Assembly: GCA_016193385.1 (NCBI GenBank)
Contig: JACPSF010000322.1
Location: 1-22,082 of the forward strand
Source of the DNA: Deltaproteobacteria bacterium
GTDB taxonomy: Bacteria > Desulfobacterota_B > Binatia > UBA9968
Length of the DNA stretch: 22,082 nt
Direction: 5' to 3'
Numbering within the stretch: the first letter of the stretch is position 1; each line of letters starts with the position of its first letter. The notes under the pieces are model-generated. The model was not told where the DNA came from. It saw nothing but the letters and a program-made list of their open reading frames with translations, and searched no databases. The position numbers and the translations under genes are program-made. This document shows positions 1 through 6,836 of this stretch, one piece after another.

Positions 1-1
1 C

Positions 2-40
2 GAGGAAATCATCCACAAGAGTCGAGAGGCTCGTGGCTAA
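2..40 (+). CDS. C-terminal end of a putative antitoxin (partial, truncated by window edge)
   Basis: The frame starting at base 2 reads EEIIHKSREARG and stops at TAA 38-40. The stop overlaps the GTG start of the downstream PIN gene by 8 bases, the translational-coupling arrangement usual for antitoxin-toxin operons. The charged helical ending resembles the C-termini of ribbon-helix-helix or AbrB-type antitoxins, but only 12 residues are visible. Its role is inferred mainly from position. Confidence 0.45.
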   Translation, partial: EEIIHKSREARG

Positions 41-434
41 GAGGGCAGTATTTGATACAAATGTCCTCGTTTCCGCTTACCTCTGGACTGGTCCGGCCCG
101 GAGGGCACTTGAAAAAGCCCGTAGCGGCGAATGGATTCTCCTAAACTCCAGACAAACTACAGATGAACTGATTCGAGTTCTCGCCTATGACAAGTTCGGG
201 CTCCGCGCTGATGAAATCCAACCGATTATCGAGGACCTTTCAGACATTAGCGAATTTGTGGAATTCAAAACTCAAGTCGAGATTATCACGAGGGATCCCA
301 CGGACAACATCTTCTTAAGCCTAGCGATCGATGGCCAGGCTGACGCCATTGTGTCCGGAGATCACCACCTGCTTGATATCAAGAAATTCAAGGGAATCCC
401 GATAATCACGGTCCGCAAATTCCTAGCCCAGTAG
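33..434 (+). CDS. PIN-domain ribonuclease toxin (putative TA toxin, PIN family)
   Basis: 133 residues, the usual size of a single PIN domain. The acidic metal-binding set expected for PIN nucleases is visible: D8 in FDTNVLVSAYL, E45 in TDELIRVL, D91 in RDPTDN and D110 in the closing SGDHHLL motif. Such proteins are Mg2+-dependent endoribonucleases, usually the toxin of a toxin-antitoxin pair (VapC-like; this sequence resembles the COG1569 type). The start is GTG at 33, overlapping the stop of the preceding partial frame, so an antitoxin very probably lies just outside the window. The next feature on the other strand ends three bases after this stop. Family assignment is firm; RNA target and toxicity are unknown. 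Confidence 0.88.
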   Translation: MAKRAVFDTNVLVSAYLWTGPARRALEKARSGEWILLNSRQTTDELIRVLAYDKFGLRADEIQPIIEDLSDISEFVEFKTQVEIITRDPTDNIFLSLAIDGQADAIVSGDHHLLDIKKFKGIPIITVRKFLAQ

Positions 435-436
435 TT

Positions 437-607
437 TTAAGGCACTACCCTCACCGTATCCTTGCCTCGGATGGGAGTTCCATCAGAGGTCTTGCCTTTT
501 AAGACAGCCTCCGTATCAGTCTCGCTCAGCTCCAAGGCTGAGGTGGTCATATGGGCCACGACATCCGAGAGAGCATCACCATTGACATCTCCGAACGACA
601 GCGAATT
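437..607 (-). pseudogene. Decayed C-terminal fragment of an FG-GAP/VCBS-type secreted protein (copy A)
   Basis: Read on the minus strand this gives 56 residues and a TAA stop. It opens with NSLSFGDVNGDALSDVV, an FG-GAP calcium-binding style DxNGDxxxD loop, and ends with SDGTPIRGKDTVRVVP. This tail type closes many large secreted repeat proteins. A TGA lies three codons upstream in the same frame, so only the end of the gene survives. A second, more decayed copy lies at 1289-1460. Nothing indicates that the fragment is expressed. Confidence 0.7.
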
Positions 608-664
608 TGCTTTTCAGGGAAAGATCTATTATGTCTGCCTGCTAAATGGCCCTGGAGTGAGCCT

Positions 665-970
665 GTGGAAATTGCGTACTCCGTCAACGGAGTCCCGGTT
701 CGTCTTACGGAAGAAAGATGGGGACACATTGTTGAAAATAAGCCTTATATGAAGGCATATTATGAGAGGGTTCTGGCCACGGTCGAGAATCCCACTTGGA
801 TTTTGCGTGGCTATGGAGGGGCTTTGATAGCGGTCCTATCTCTTGGCAGAAGGCAGTTTCTCAACGTGCTTTATCGAGAGGTCAGCCGGCAGGACGGTTT
901 CATTATCACAGCTTTCGTCTCAAGGAGAATCAATGGGGGTAATATCATATGGCCAAAAGAGAGACATTAG
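665..970 (+). CDS. Small nuclease-like protein, toxin candidate (DUF4258/PBECR-like)
   Basis: 101 residues from GTG 665. The core VRLTEERWGHI, then a helix, ILRGYGGALIAV, FLNVLYREV and FIITAFVSRRI matches the layout of small DUF4258/PBECR-like (barnase-EndoU-RelE superfamily) proteins: an RxxERxxHI entry followed by a beta sheet. Such proteins are commonly encoded next to DUF2283 or other antitoxin-like partners, as here, where the next gene overlaps by 22 bases. Start choice: GTG 665 has GGAG at 654-657, seven bases upstream. The frame is open back to ATG 551, also with a GAGG, but codons 551-607 are antisense to the FG-GAP relic, so that extension is doubtful. Toxin activity is inferred from fold resemblance and context. 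Confidence 0.6.
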   Translation: MEIAYSVNGVPVRLTEERWGHIVENKPYMKAYYERVLATVENPTWILRGYGGALIAVLSLGRRQFLNVLYREVSRQDGFIITAFVSRRINGGNIIWPKERH

Positions 971-1194
971 AAAAGAAAAGTATATTGCACCTGCTGAAAG
1001 CGGCCTCCCACCTCGTGCAACTACCGAAGACACACATGTGGCTCGACTATGACGAAGAGGCGGATGTGCTCTACCTTCATTTTGAGGAGAGACCTAGGTC
1101 TACCCACAGCGAGACCCGTGATGACGGTATCATCCTGGATTACAAAGGCCGCCGCTTGGTCGGCGTAACAATTCTCGACGCATCACAAAGATAA
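949..1194 (+). CDS. DUF2283 family protein, putative antitoxin
   Basis: 81 residues. The DUF2283 signature fills the second half: YDEEADVLYLHFEE, then DDGIILDYKGRRLVGVTILDA. This compact domain is found in pairs with small toxin-like proteins, and the 22-base overlap with the upstream nuclease-like gene suggests translational coupling. ATG 949 follows a GGGGG stretch at 935-939. A shorter start at ATG 1036 would give only the conserved domain. The first 28 residues are basic and not part of the recognisable domain. The antitoxin role is inferred from gene order. Confidence 0.75.
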   Translation: MAKRETLEKKSILHLLKAASHLVQLPKTHMWLDYDEEADVLYLHFEERPRSTHSETRDDGIILDYKGRRLVGVTILDASQR

Positions 1195-1288
1195 CCTACG
1201 TCAGCAAAGCACTTCCCTTTCCGTTACCTCAAAGCAGATAAATCCTTACTGATTCCTCCTCTGCATTTACCGGGCAACCTCCTTCAAA

Positions 1289-1460
1289 TTAAGGCACCAC
1301 CCTCACAGTATCCTTTCCTCTGATCGGCGTCCCATCAGAGGTCTTTCCCTCCAAAACGGCTTCCGTGTCCGTCTCGCTGACCTCCAAGGCCGAAGTGCTG
1401 ACGTGAATAACATGCACCAGCATTCCCTTGCATAAGACCTCGCTGAAACGGGAGCGAATT
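1289..1460 (-). pseudogene. Decayed C-terminal fragment of an FG-GAP/VCBS-type secreted protein (copy B)
   Basis: Minus-strand reading gives VIHVSTSALEVSETDTEA and then SDGTPIRGKDTVRVVP before TAA, closely matching copy A at 437-607. The upstream part (NSLPF in another frame) aligns only if one base is inserted, so copy B is 172 bases against 171 and is frameshifted. The two copies are in direct orientation, 852 bases apart, on either side of the nuclease-like/DUF2283 pair. Confidence 0.65.
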
Positions 1461-1503
1461 CACCTCAATCCGCAATGAATTTTCCGCCCTACATCATCAA
1501 TTT

Positions 1504-1587
1504 CCCTCTCCCGTTCGCGCCTGTGCGATGTCTGCCTGCGCCCCGGCAGGCGGGCACGCAGGCAGGCGGGAGAGGGCAGGGTGAGGG
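1504..1587. repeat. Intergenic palindromic repeat with nested inverted arms
   Basis: CCCTCTCCC at 1504-1512 pairs with GGGAGAGGG at 1568-1576. Inside it, CTGCCTGCG at 1532-1540 pairs with CGCAGGCAG at 1557-1565. The right end continues as GGGTGAGGG. A related piece, with its CCCTCACCC and CCCTCTCCC blocks, occurs inside the SBBP coding region at 4558-4590. It looks like a REP-type dispersed palindrome. Confidence 0.6.
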
Positions 1588-1657
1588 CAAGATCCACGAA
1601 GCACCCTCACCTTTAATCCTCTTCCTCCAGAGGCTGACCTTCACCCATAAGTCTGGG

Positions 1658-1939
1658 CTGGACACGGGGGTGTGGGCACAGGTCTGTAAGTTCTTGAAAA
1701 AACGGTGACGGATGTTAGTAAACCAGTGGAAAGGCGCCCCGAGCCCTCCATAACCCCTCTTTGGAAAAGAGGGGCCAGGGGAGATTTCCTGGTCCTACGC
1801 TGCCCCCTAATCTTCTCAACGAGACCCGTGAGATCCTCAAGAACGTCTCCATCGGAAAATCAAATCCCCCTTGATCCCCCTTTTCCAAAAGGGGGAAACC
1901 CATAACTACCAGCAGTCTGCTGCTCACCCCTGTGTCCAG
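1658..1939. mobile_element. MITE-like element with 15 bp terminal inverted repeats
   Basis: CTGGACACGGGGGTG at 1658-1672 is the inverted counterpart of CACCCCTGTGTCCAG at 1925-1939, with 14 of 15 positions matching. The 282 bp between contain no credible gene but carry the inverted pair of C/G-tract hairpins listed at 1751-1903. Size, absence of a transposase and inverted ends fit a non-autonomous element. No target-site duplication was recognised, so the boundaries are provisional. Confidence 0.45.
1751..1903. repeat. Two REP-like hairpins in inverted orientation (REPIN-like)
   Basis: The first hairpin is 1754-1774 (CCCCTCTTT / AAAGAGGGG around a G-G centre). The second is 1876-1895 (CCCCCTTTT / AAAAGGGGG). 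The reverse complement of 1863-1900 resembles 1752-1787, including the trailing GGGGGATTT or GGGAGATTT block, so the two units face each other. A third relative of this C-tract/G-tract family lies at 19264-19306. Confidence 0.6.
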
Positions 1940-2102
1940 TCAAAAAGATGTGGGACATAGTCAGCTCCAGAGGAAGGCGAGGAGGGCCTGTGGGGTGGCT
2001 CTGAAGGTCACTACCGCGAAAAAGATTTTCGCAGCAGGGTTTACTTTCGACCGCTTTCGATTCGGCACCTATCAGATACTGCTGAGCCCCCGCGGAGACC
2101 GG
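1940..2102. other. Non-coding spacer downstream of the SBBP gene, small hairpin only
   Basis: No convincing gene is present; the short open frames here have no recognisable motif or Shine-Dalgarno sequence. The one structure is a perfect 7 bp stem, GCGAAAA at 2016-2022 and TTTTCGC at 2026-2032, about 70 bases past the minus-strand SBBP stop. It lacks a following T run on either strand, so it is not called a terminator. Between 1195 and 1503 only the copy B relic was found. Confidence 0.4.
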
Positions 2103-5100
2103 CTATTGCGTGTGGATCACGATACTTCCACCCCCTAGTTGTGTAGTCGGATCAGCAGTGTCCGAAGCACCCGTCTGGTTATCGTAGATGACACCAGATC
2201 CCCAGATCTTGATGCGGAACTTGTCTACTCCTCCGCCTCCGGAGACCTGCCCATCGATCGCGGTCAGGATAAAGCTATAACTACCGGCCCCATTGATAGT
2301 ACCCGTCCCTTTGTACTGAGCGCGCGCCCCACCAACCACCAGCCATTCGTAGTTAGAGCTATGGAAGTTTAAGTTGGCAACGTTGAACCGGAACTCGGTC
2401 TGGCCTTCCGGGACAGTCGCTCCAGGCCAGTACCGGGAGACGAAGCCGAAGTTTGCCTTGCCGGTGAGTGAAGGATCCGCCGCATACGCCCCGGCCGGCG
2501 AGTTGATCCAACCGCCGCCGGTTACGAACCCAGCGCTTGGATCAAAGACCACGACGAATTGGAAAATGGACTGACCCGAGCCGCCGTCATCGTCAGTCAC
2601 AGTTAGGGTAACCGTGTAGACGCCTGCGGCAATATACGTGTGGCTACCGGTCACCGAGCCGGAGCCATTCGTCTCCGTAACGGTCCCCGCTGAGGTGGTG
2701 CCATCTCCCCAGCTCCAGACCGCCGTGTGGGTGTCAGGCACCCCTGGGTCTGTGAAGTTAGCGCTGGTGGTGACCGCCGTGGTTACCTGAACCGGCGCTG
2801 CGGGTGCACTAATCACGCCGACCGTCGGCCCCACGTTGGTAATGTTAACAGTCGCGTTGGAGGTCGCGCAGGCGTTATGAGTGTCGCAAACCCGCAGAAC
2901 CACGGTTTGGCTACTTGGGCCATCACGCCCAGCGGCAGAAAAGCTTGGGTTTTGCCCTGGCGTCTCGAAGCTTCCGTTGTTGTCGAGATCCCAGGCGTAG
3001 GTTAAGGGATCTCCGTCCGGGTCGCTCCCTGAGCCAGTTAGTGTGGCCAGCATTGCGCCCTCGGCAACCGTGTATGGTCCCCCAGCGTTCGCCGTGGGAG
3101 GCTGGTTGTCTGTAATCTTCGCCACGAAAGCATCATCAATGCCGCCGCGATAAGAATCATATAAGGCATTCGCTACAGGAAAGTTGGTAGATCTACTTAT
3201 TCCTGTAACGTAGGCGTTGCCGGAGGAGTCCAGAGCGATGCCATGGGCAACGTCGTTGTCGCTGCCCCCCAAGTACGTGGAATAGATTAGATCGTTGCCC
3301 GCCGAGTTCAGCTTCGTCACGAAGGCATCACCCCAGACGTTGCCGCTTCCGCCGAAAGTGTCCTGGATGGGGTTCGTTAAAGGAAAATTGGTTGACTTGG
3401 TGTTGCCTGTCACGTAGGCATTGCCGGATGGGTCCACTGCAATGCTGAAGGTGCCATCATCGCCGCTTCCACCCAAGTAGGTGGAGTAAATAAGAGCTGA
3501 CCCTGTTGCATCTAGCTTTGCCACGAAGCCATCCCCGGTGCCCCCGTAGGTGGCCTGAAGTGGATTTGCTGTGGGGAAGTCGGTGGAAGAGGTTTGTCCC
3601 GCAATATAGGCGTTGCCCGCAGCGTCCACAGCGATCCCGATGCCATTTTCGCCCCCGCTGCCTCCCAAGTAGGTCGAGTAGACAAGAGCACTGCCGGCCG
3701 GATTCAGTTTTGTCACAAAGGCATCCACGACGACGCCGCCGTAAGTGGTCTGGAAGGCACCCACGGTCGTGGGAAAATTGGTCGAAGTCGCAAATCCTGT
3801 CACATAGGCGTTCCCGGAGCAGTCCGCAGCGATGCCGAACCCGCGGTCATAACCGCTGCCGCCTAGGTAGGTCGAGTACACGAGGGCGTCGCCTGCTGGA
3901 CTAATTTTGGTCACGAAGGCATCCGAGTCGACACCGCCACCGAAGGTGGTCTGGACAGCTCCTGCTGTCACAGGAAAGTTTGTTGAATCGGTTAACCCAG
4001 TCACGTAGGTGTTACCGGAACAGTCCACCGCGATGTCGGAGCCAATGTCGCCGCCACTGCCACCCAAGTAGGTGGAGTAGATTAGATCGTTGCCCGCCGA
4101 GTTCAGCTTCGTCACGAAGACGTCGCTGCCACCGCTCTTAGCGGGCTGAAACGCCCCCACAGTCGTGGGATAGTTGGTTGAATTAGTCCCCCCAGTCACG
4201 TAGGCATTACCCGAAGCGTCCACGGCGATGCCGTCGCCATCGTCGACCCCGCTGCCGCCCAAATAGGTGGAGTAGATGACTGAGCCATTTGGACTCAACT
4301 TTGTCACGAAGGCGTCACCAGTGGCATTGAGAGGACCGGTGGTCCCTTGAAAAGTCGCCTGGAAGGGATTCGCTGTAGGGAAGTCTGTCGAATTGGTCAT
4401 CCCCGTCACGTAGGCGTTGCCGGTAGCGTCCGCAGCGATTGCGAAGCCGCGATCGAGGCCACTACCGCCCAGGTAAGTGGAATAGCTCAGGACAGGATCG
4501 ATGATGAGAGCCTTAGTCGCGTCATACGAGGCTAGCTGGAAGCTGACCTCCTGCCTGCCCTCACCCTTACCCTCTCCCACAGGGCGAGGGAGCAATACGT
4601 AAGAAGCGGAGATGGGTTTTCGGACGCCAGCGATTTCCTGATAGACGAGAGGTTTGTGGAGACGGAGATCACCCAGAGCAGTCCGAAGGATAAGATCTCC
4701 CTTGGTGTCCACCTCGATTTTATCAGCACCTTCGAAGGCAAGTTGGATCACTGAAGGATTGGTGCCAGGAGAAACGACAAAGTCGTATTCAAGTTGGCGC
4801 TGGTTTCCGTAAAAGACCAAGTTGATACCAGGATAAAGATCCTTGTACTCGATCCGTTTGTAGGTTGGAATGCTCCTGCGCCACTTCTTCGGATCATTGC
4901 CGATGAAATAGTTGACTTTACCAGGGAGCTGTTGAAGCCCAACTACCCGAGGGTCTGAATTGGCACCTACCAGCTTCATCCGGATCACGGCCGATTTTGG
5001 ATTTTCGATTTTAGATTTTAGATTACGGTCGAGGAAGGATCTGACCTTCTTCCCATCGACTTGACTCTTTGGGCTGTGTTCCCTCAACGCCAGCACTGCT

Positions 5101-5356
5101 TCCGTAGAAGTAAGGAACAAGCTATAGCCGCTGCCTCTCGCAAGAAACTTAACCTGCTCATCCGTCTGCCCCTGGTTGGCCTCAAAGTGCAACGGGGCTC
5201 CCAGAAACGTAGCCTGAATACGGCTTTTGGTAACTTCAGGAATTTGCGCAGAGGCGGGATTGGTCAGCGGTTTGGCGTTAGCGGCGGTCGGAAGCCAAAA
5301 CGCCAGCAGAAGGGTTAGATTCACACACACACACACAAGAATTTGCGCGTTTTCAT
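2103..5356 (-). CDS. Secreted SBBP beta-propeller / PKD protein, out of frame at a TG repeat near its start
   Basis: Predicted secreted or surface protein. The body is one open frame, but the credible start, ATG at 5356-5354 with GGAGG five bases upstream, reads MKTRKFLCVCV and stops because a (TG)8 tract shifts the frame. With seven TG units it continues as a signal peptide (MKTRKF, NLTLLLAFW, cleavage near ANA-K) and a 1083-residue protein. The body frame can otherwise start only at TTG 5414, inside a hairpin stem. Domains, in that numbering: DUF7948-type N-terminal domain about 55-285 (FEANQGQ, YFIGND, GINLVFYG); seven SBBP repeats about 287-745 (YSTYLGGSG ... GNAYVTG); PKD-like domains about 749-930 (GGPYTV, WSWGDGT); C-terminal post-COAP-like domain from FVTGGGWI at about 942. 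Two dispersed DNA repeats are translated in frame. Role is probably extracellular binding or scaffolding; substrate unknown. Confidence 0.85.
3255..4490 (-). repeat. Seven tandem SBBP coding repeats, about 200 bp period
   Basis: The codons for YSTYLGG recur on the minus strand near 4469, 4258, 4062, 3862, 3664, 3472 and 3268, spaced 190-210 bases. Each unit also encodes a GNAYVTG-type block and a TNFP-type block. DNA conservation between units is high enough to permit recombination and copy-number change. Confidence 0.85.
4558..4590. repeat. REP-type palindrome fragment inside the SBBP coding region
   Basis: CCCTCACCC at 4558-4566 and CCCTCTCCC at 4570-4578, followed by AGGGCGAGGG, copy the blocks of the intergenic repeat at 1504-1587. 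On the minus strand it is translated in frame as RPVGEGKGEGRQ, a low-complexity insert between the N-terminal domain strands SASYVLL and VSFQLASYD. Confidence 0.6.
4993..5024. repeat. A/T-rich short-period repeat inside the SBBP coding region
   Basis: Four near-copies of GATTTT(A/G/C) lie in a row, ending GATTAC. The composition is far more A/T-rich than the surrounding gene. On the minus strand it is translated in frame as NLKSKIENPKSA, a hydrophilic insert in the N-terminal domain. This motif style is familiar as an intergenic repeat in some bacterial genomes (recalled, not searched). Confidence 0.5.
5322..5337. repeat. (CA)8 / (TG)8 dinucleotide tract in the SBBP signal-peptide codons
   Basis: Eight uninterrupted CA units on the plus strand read as TG on the coding strand. 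They start right after codon TTC of the SBBP gene. Thirty-five bases lie between the ATG and the end of the tract. Removing one unit gives 33 and joins MKTRKFLCVCV to NLTLLL in frame; eight units give TGA after 11 codons. Confidence 0.9.
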
Positions 5357-5387
5357 AGCAGCCTCCTGGTCTATAGCTCCAACCATT

Positions 5388-5423
5388 AAAAAAGCCCGAC
5401 TGGGTTTGACCCAACCGGGCTTT
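5388..5423 (-). terminator. Leader terminator-like hairpin (candidate attenuator) upstream of the SBBP gene
   Basis: On the minus strand a 15 bp stem (arms 5423-5409 and 5405-5391, two G-T pairs) with a three-base CAA loop is followed at once by six T (5393-5388). This has the form of an intrinsic terminator, placed 32 bases before the SBBP ATG and well after a plausible promoter at 5498-5527. A terminator between promoter and start suggests attenuation. Upstream leader sequence can form CGCCG/CGGCG and GGC/GCC stems, possibly an aptamer. I could not match it to a riboswitch class, including c-di-GMP-I. Confidence 0.65.
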
Positions 5424-5497
5424 CGTGATGCCTTACCAAAGTTGTATCTCCGCCGGAAAGAACGGCGAATCGCTCACAGGATGACCAAACGGGCCGG

Positions 5498-5527
5498 ACT
5501 ATTGCACATTGGAAAAGAGGCTGTCAA
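5498..5527 (-). promoter_or_regulatory. Candidate sigma-70 promoter of the SBBP gene
   Basis: The minus strand has a perfect TTGACA (5527-5522), an 18-base spacer and AATAGT (5503-5498) preceded by TGC, an extended -10. Transcription would start near 5491, giving a leader of about 135 bases that contains the terminator-like hairpin. Confidence 0.45.
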
Positions 5528-5677
5528 GGGGAACTTGCCCTGAAAATAAGGCCGCAAAAAACACAAAAATACGGGGCAGTCAATCTAACTCAGGAATCCA
5601 AGCGCTTGTTAATCCGCTAGTTTCAGAATAAAATTCGACGATGTCTTAAAAGTGATGACTGGAGCAAAAAGAGCTGA

Positions 5678-5998
5678 GTGAATCAAATTGAATTTCTCTA
5701 TCCCCTATCGGCGGATCTGGAAGACCGATTAAGAGTAAAGGCAACAAAAGTAAGGGGCAGAATCGTGAGTTTTGTCGTACAATACGAAGCGCGGATCCAG
5801 GGCCAATGGAGGGAGATCGTGCGGTATGACACCGCACATCGCTTTGCGCACAGGGACGTTTTGCATCCGGATGGCTCCGTTGATAAACAGCCTCTCAATT
5901 TTTCCAGTTTAAACCTCGCTTTCACGTTTGCAGTCCAGGATCTCAAGAGTCTCTGGCGCTGGTATCGTTACGGTTACGAGAAGGAGCTGAAGCAATGA
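5678..5998 (+). CDS. DUF7718/TumE-like small protein, toxin candidate
   Basis: 106 residues from GTG 5678; GGAG lies at 5661-5664 and a weaker GAG at 5671. The centre FVVQYEARIQGQWREIVRYD followed by THRFAHRD-like AHRFAHRDVLHPDG is the recognisable part. It resembles the DUF7718 family and, more distantly, the RYDN...H...H pattern of TumE/DUF6516 toxins. The C-terminal third (FTFAVQDLKSLWRWYRYGY) looks helical and aromatic. The last four bases overlap the next gene (ATGA at 5995), indicating a coupled two-gene unit. Family recall is moderate; toxin function is only an analogy with TumE-TumA pairs. Confidence 0.6.
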   Translation: MNQIEFLYPLSADLEDRLRVKATKVRGRIVSFVVQYEARIQGQWREIVRYDTAHRFAHRDVLHPDGSVDKQPLNFSSLNLAFTFAVQDLKSLWRWYRYGYEKELKQ

Positions 5999-6240
5999 AC
6001 AAAGAAAGCATAGTCAAAAAAAACCTGAATCTCCTGGACGAGTTCATGAAGTACGCCTTTGACCACCCGGCTATTCTTGACGAGATCCCGCGGGACGCAA
6101 CCTTGGTTATCCTACCCGAGGACGACCCATCCTTAGAAAGAGAAAATAGAAAGCTATTGCGCAGGCTAAAAGCCAAGGGCGAAGAGGCAGTCGCGATGAG
6201 AGTTAGAGTCGCTAGGCGCAAGGTCTCCAAGGTGGGGTAG
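5995..6240 (+). CDS. DUF5647 family protein, partner of the preceding gene
   Basis: 81 residues. The DUF5647 pattern is clear: NLNLLDEFMKYAFDHPAILD, then IPRDATLVILPEDDP, then a charged helix rich in E, K and R. It begins at ATG 5995, overlapping the stop of the DUF7718-like gene, with GAAGGAG just upstream inside that gene. Acidic first half and basic tail are compatible with an antitoxin that binds a small partner and perhaps DNA. No experimental function is known to me for the family; the pair resembles a toxin-antitoxin operon only by size and coupling. Confidence 0.65.
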   Translation: MNKESIVKKNLNLLDEFMKYAFDHPAILDEIPRDATLVILPEDDPSLERENRKLLRRLKAKGEEAVAMRVRVARRKVSKVG

Positions 6241-6393
6241 GCCGACAGGCCCCGCACTGGATCCAGATCGTGCGTTATGGAGCAGGGGTCACTGTGAGAA
6301 CACAATCTTAACGAGAATTTGCGTCTCGGGCGCAACCCGAATGGACATTTGGGGCTGCCTGGGCTCCGAACGGTCCGTTACAAGGAGAGGGCT

Positions 6394-6834
6394 ATGGCTC
6401 TACTGAAACTCGACGGCGTCACCCACTGGTCTATTCCGGTCAACAACCTGGAAGAGGCGGAAAGGTTTTACCAGGAGGTGCTTGGGCTTGAGTACAAGGG
6501 ACGACTCGGGAACTCCGGCATGGCTTGCTTAACCGTCGGGGGCCACTCGATTTTGCTCTGCCAGCGTAACGACCCTGTCGTCAGGACGCCCAAGCAGGAC
6601 AATCGTCTTCATCATGCATTCGACGTAAGCCCGGAGATGTTCGAGCGGGCATGCAGGCTCTTCCACGAGCGAGGCATCCGCATCGCCGAGCCTATCGTCT
6701 ACCGCGAGCACGGTTTCTTTACCGGGCGGGAGCTTTACTTCCTCGATCCCAGCGGCAACATGCTCGAACTGCGTGATGCTACGTGGAAGCCAGGGATGCC
6801 AAAACCCACTTACGAGGAGATCGTGGCCTTTTGA
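6394..6834 (+). CDS. VOC family protein (glyoxalase/dioxygenase superfamily)
   Basis: 146 residues starting at ATG 6394 behind AAGGAGAGG at 6382-6390; the frame is open further upstream but has no better signal. The two beta-alpha-beta-beta-beta modules of the vicinal oxygen chelate fold are visible. Likely metal ligands are H11 (THWSIPV), H74 (LHHAFDV) and E125 (GNMLELRD), as in FosA- and glyoxalase-like members. DPSGNMLEL is the usual closing motif. Substrate cannot be read from sequence. The gene is transcribed alone and converges on the TPP-enzyme operon with only two bases between the stops and no visible terminator. Confidence 0.88.
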   Translation: MALLKLDGVTHWSIPVNNLEEAERFYQEVLGLEYKGRLGNSGMACLTVGGHSILLCQRNDPVVRTPKQDNRLHHAFDVSPEMFERACRLFHERGIRIAEPIVYREHGFFTGRELYFLDPSGNMLELRDATWKPGMPKPTYEEIVAF

Positions 6835-6836
6835 GA

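Noticed and set aside
2016..2032. Perfect small hairpin as terminator of the SBBP gene
   Set aside because: The stem is short and A/T-rich and no T run follows on the minus strand; kept only as a note in the spacer entry.
3255..4490. Regular 200 bp spacing as a possible CRISPR-like or non-coding satellite array
   Set aside because: The repeats are in frame and encode SBBP propeller units; there are no short identical repeats with unique spacers.
2103..5414. Translation of the SBBP protein from TTG 5414 in the body frame
   Set aside because: The TTG lies inside the stem of the terminator-like hairpin, has no Shine-Dalgarno, and gives an N-terminus without signal-peptide character (translating the hairpin and the SD itself).
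5427..5491. c-di-GMP-I (GEMM) riboswitch in the SBBP leader
   Set aside because: The GCAAAGCC and GNRA-loop consensus elements are not present in recognisable order; only an unassigned structured leader can be supported.
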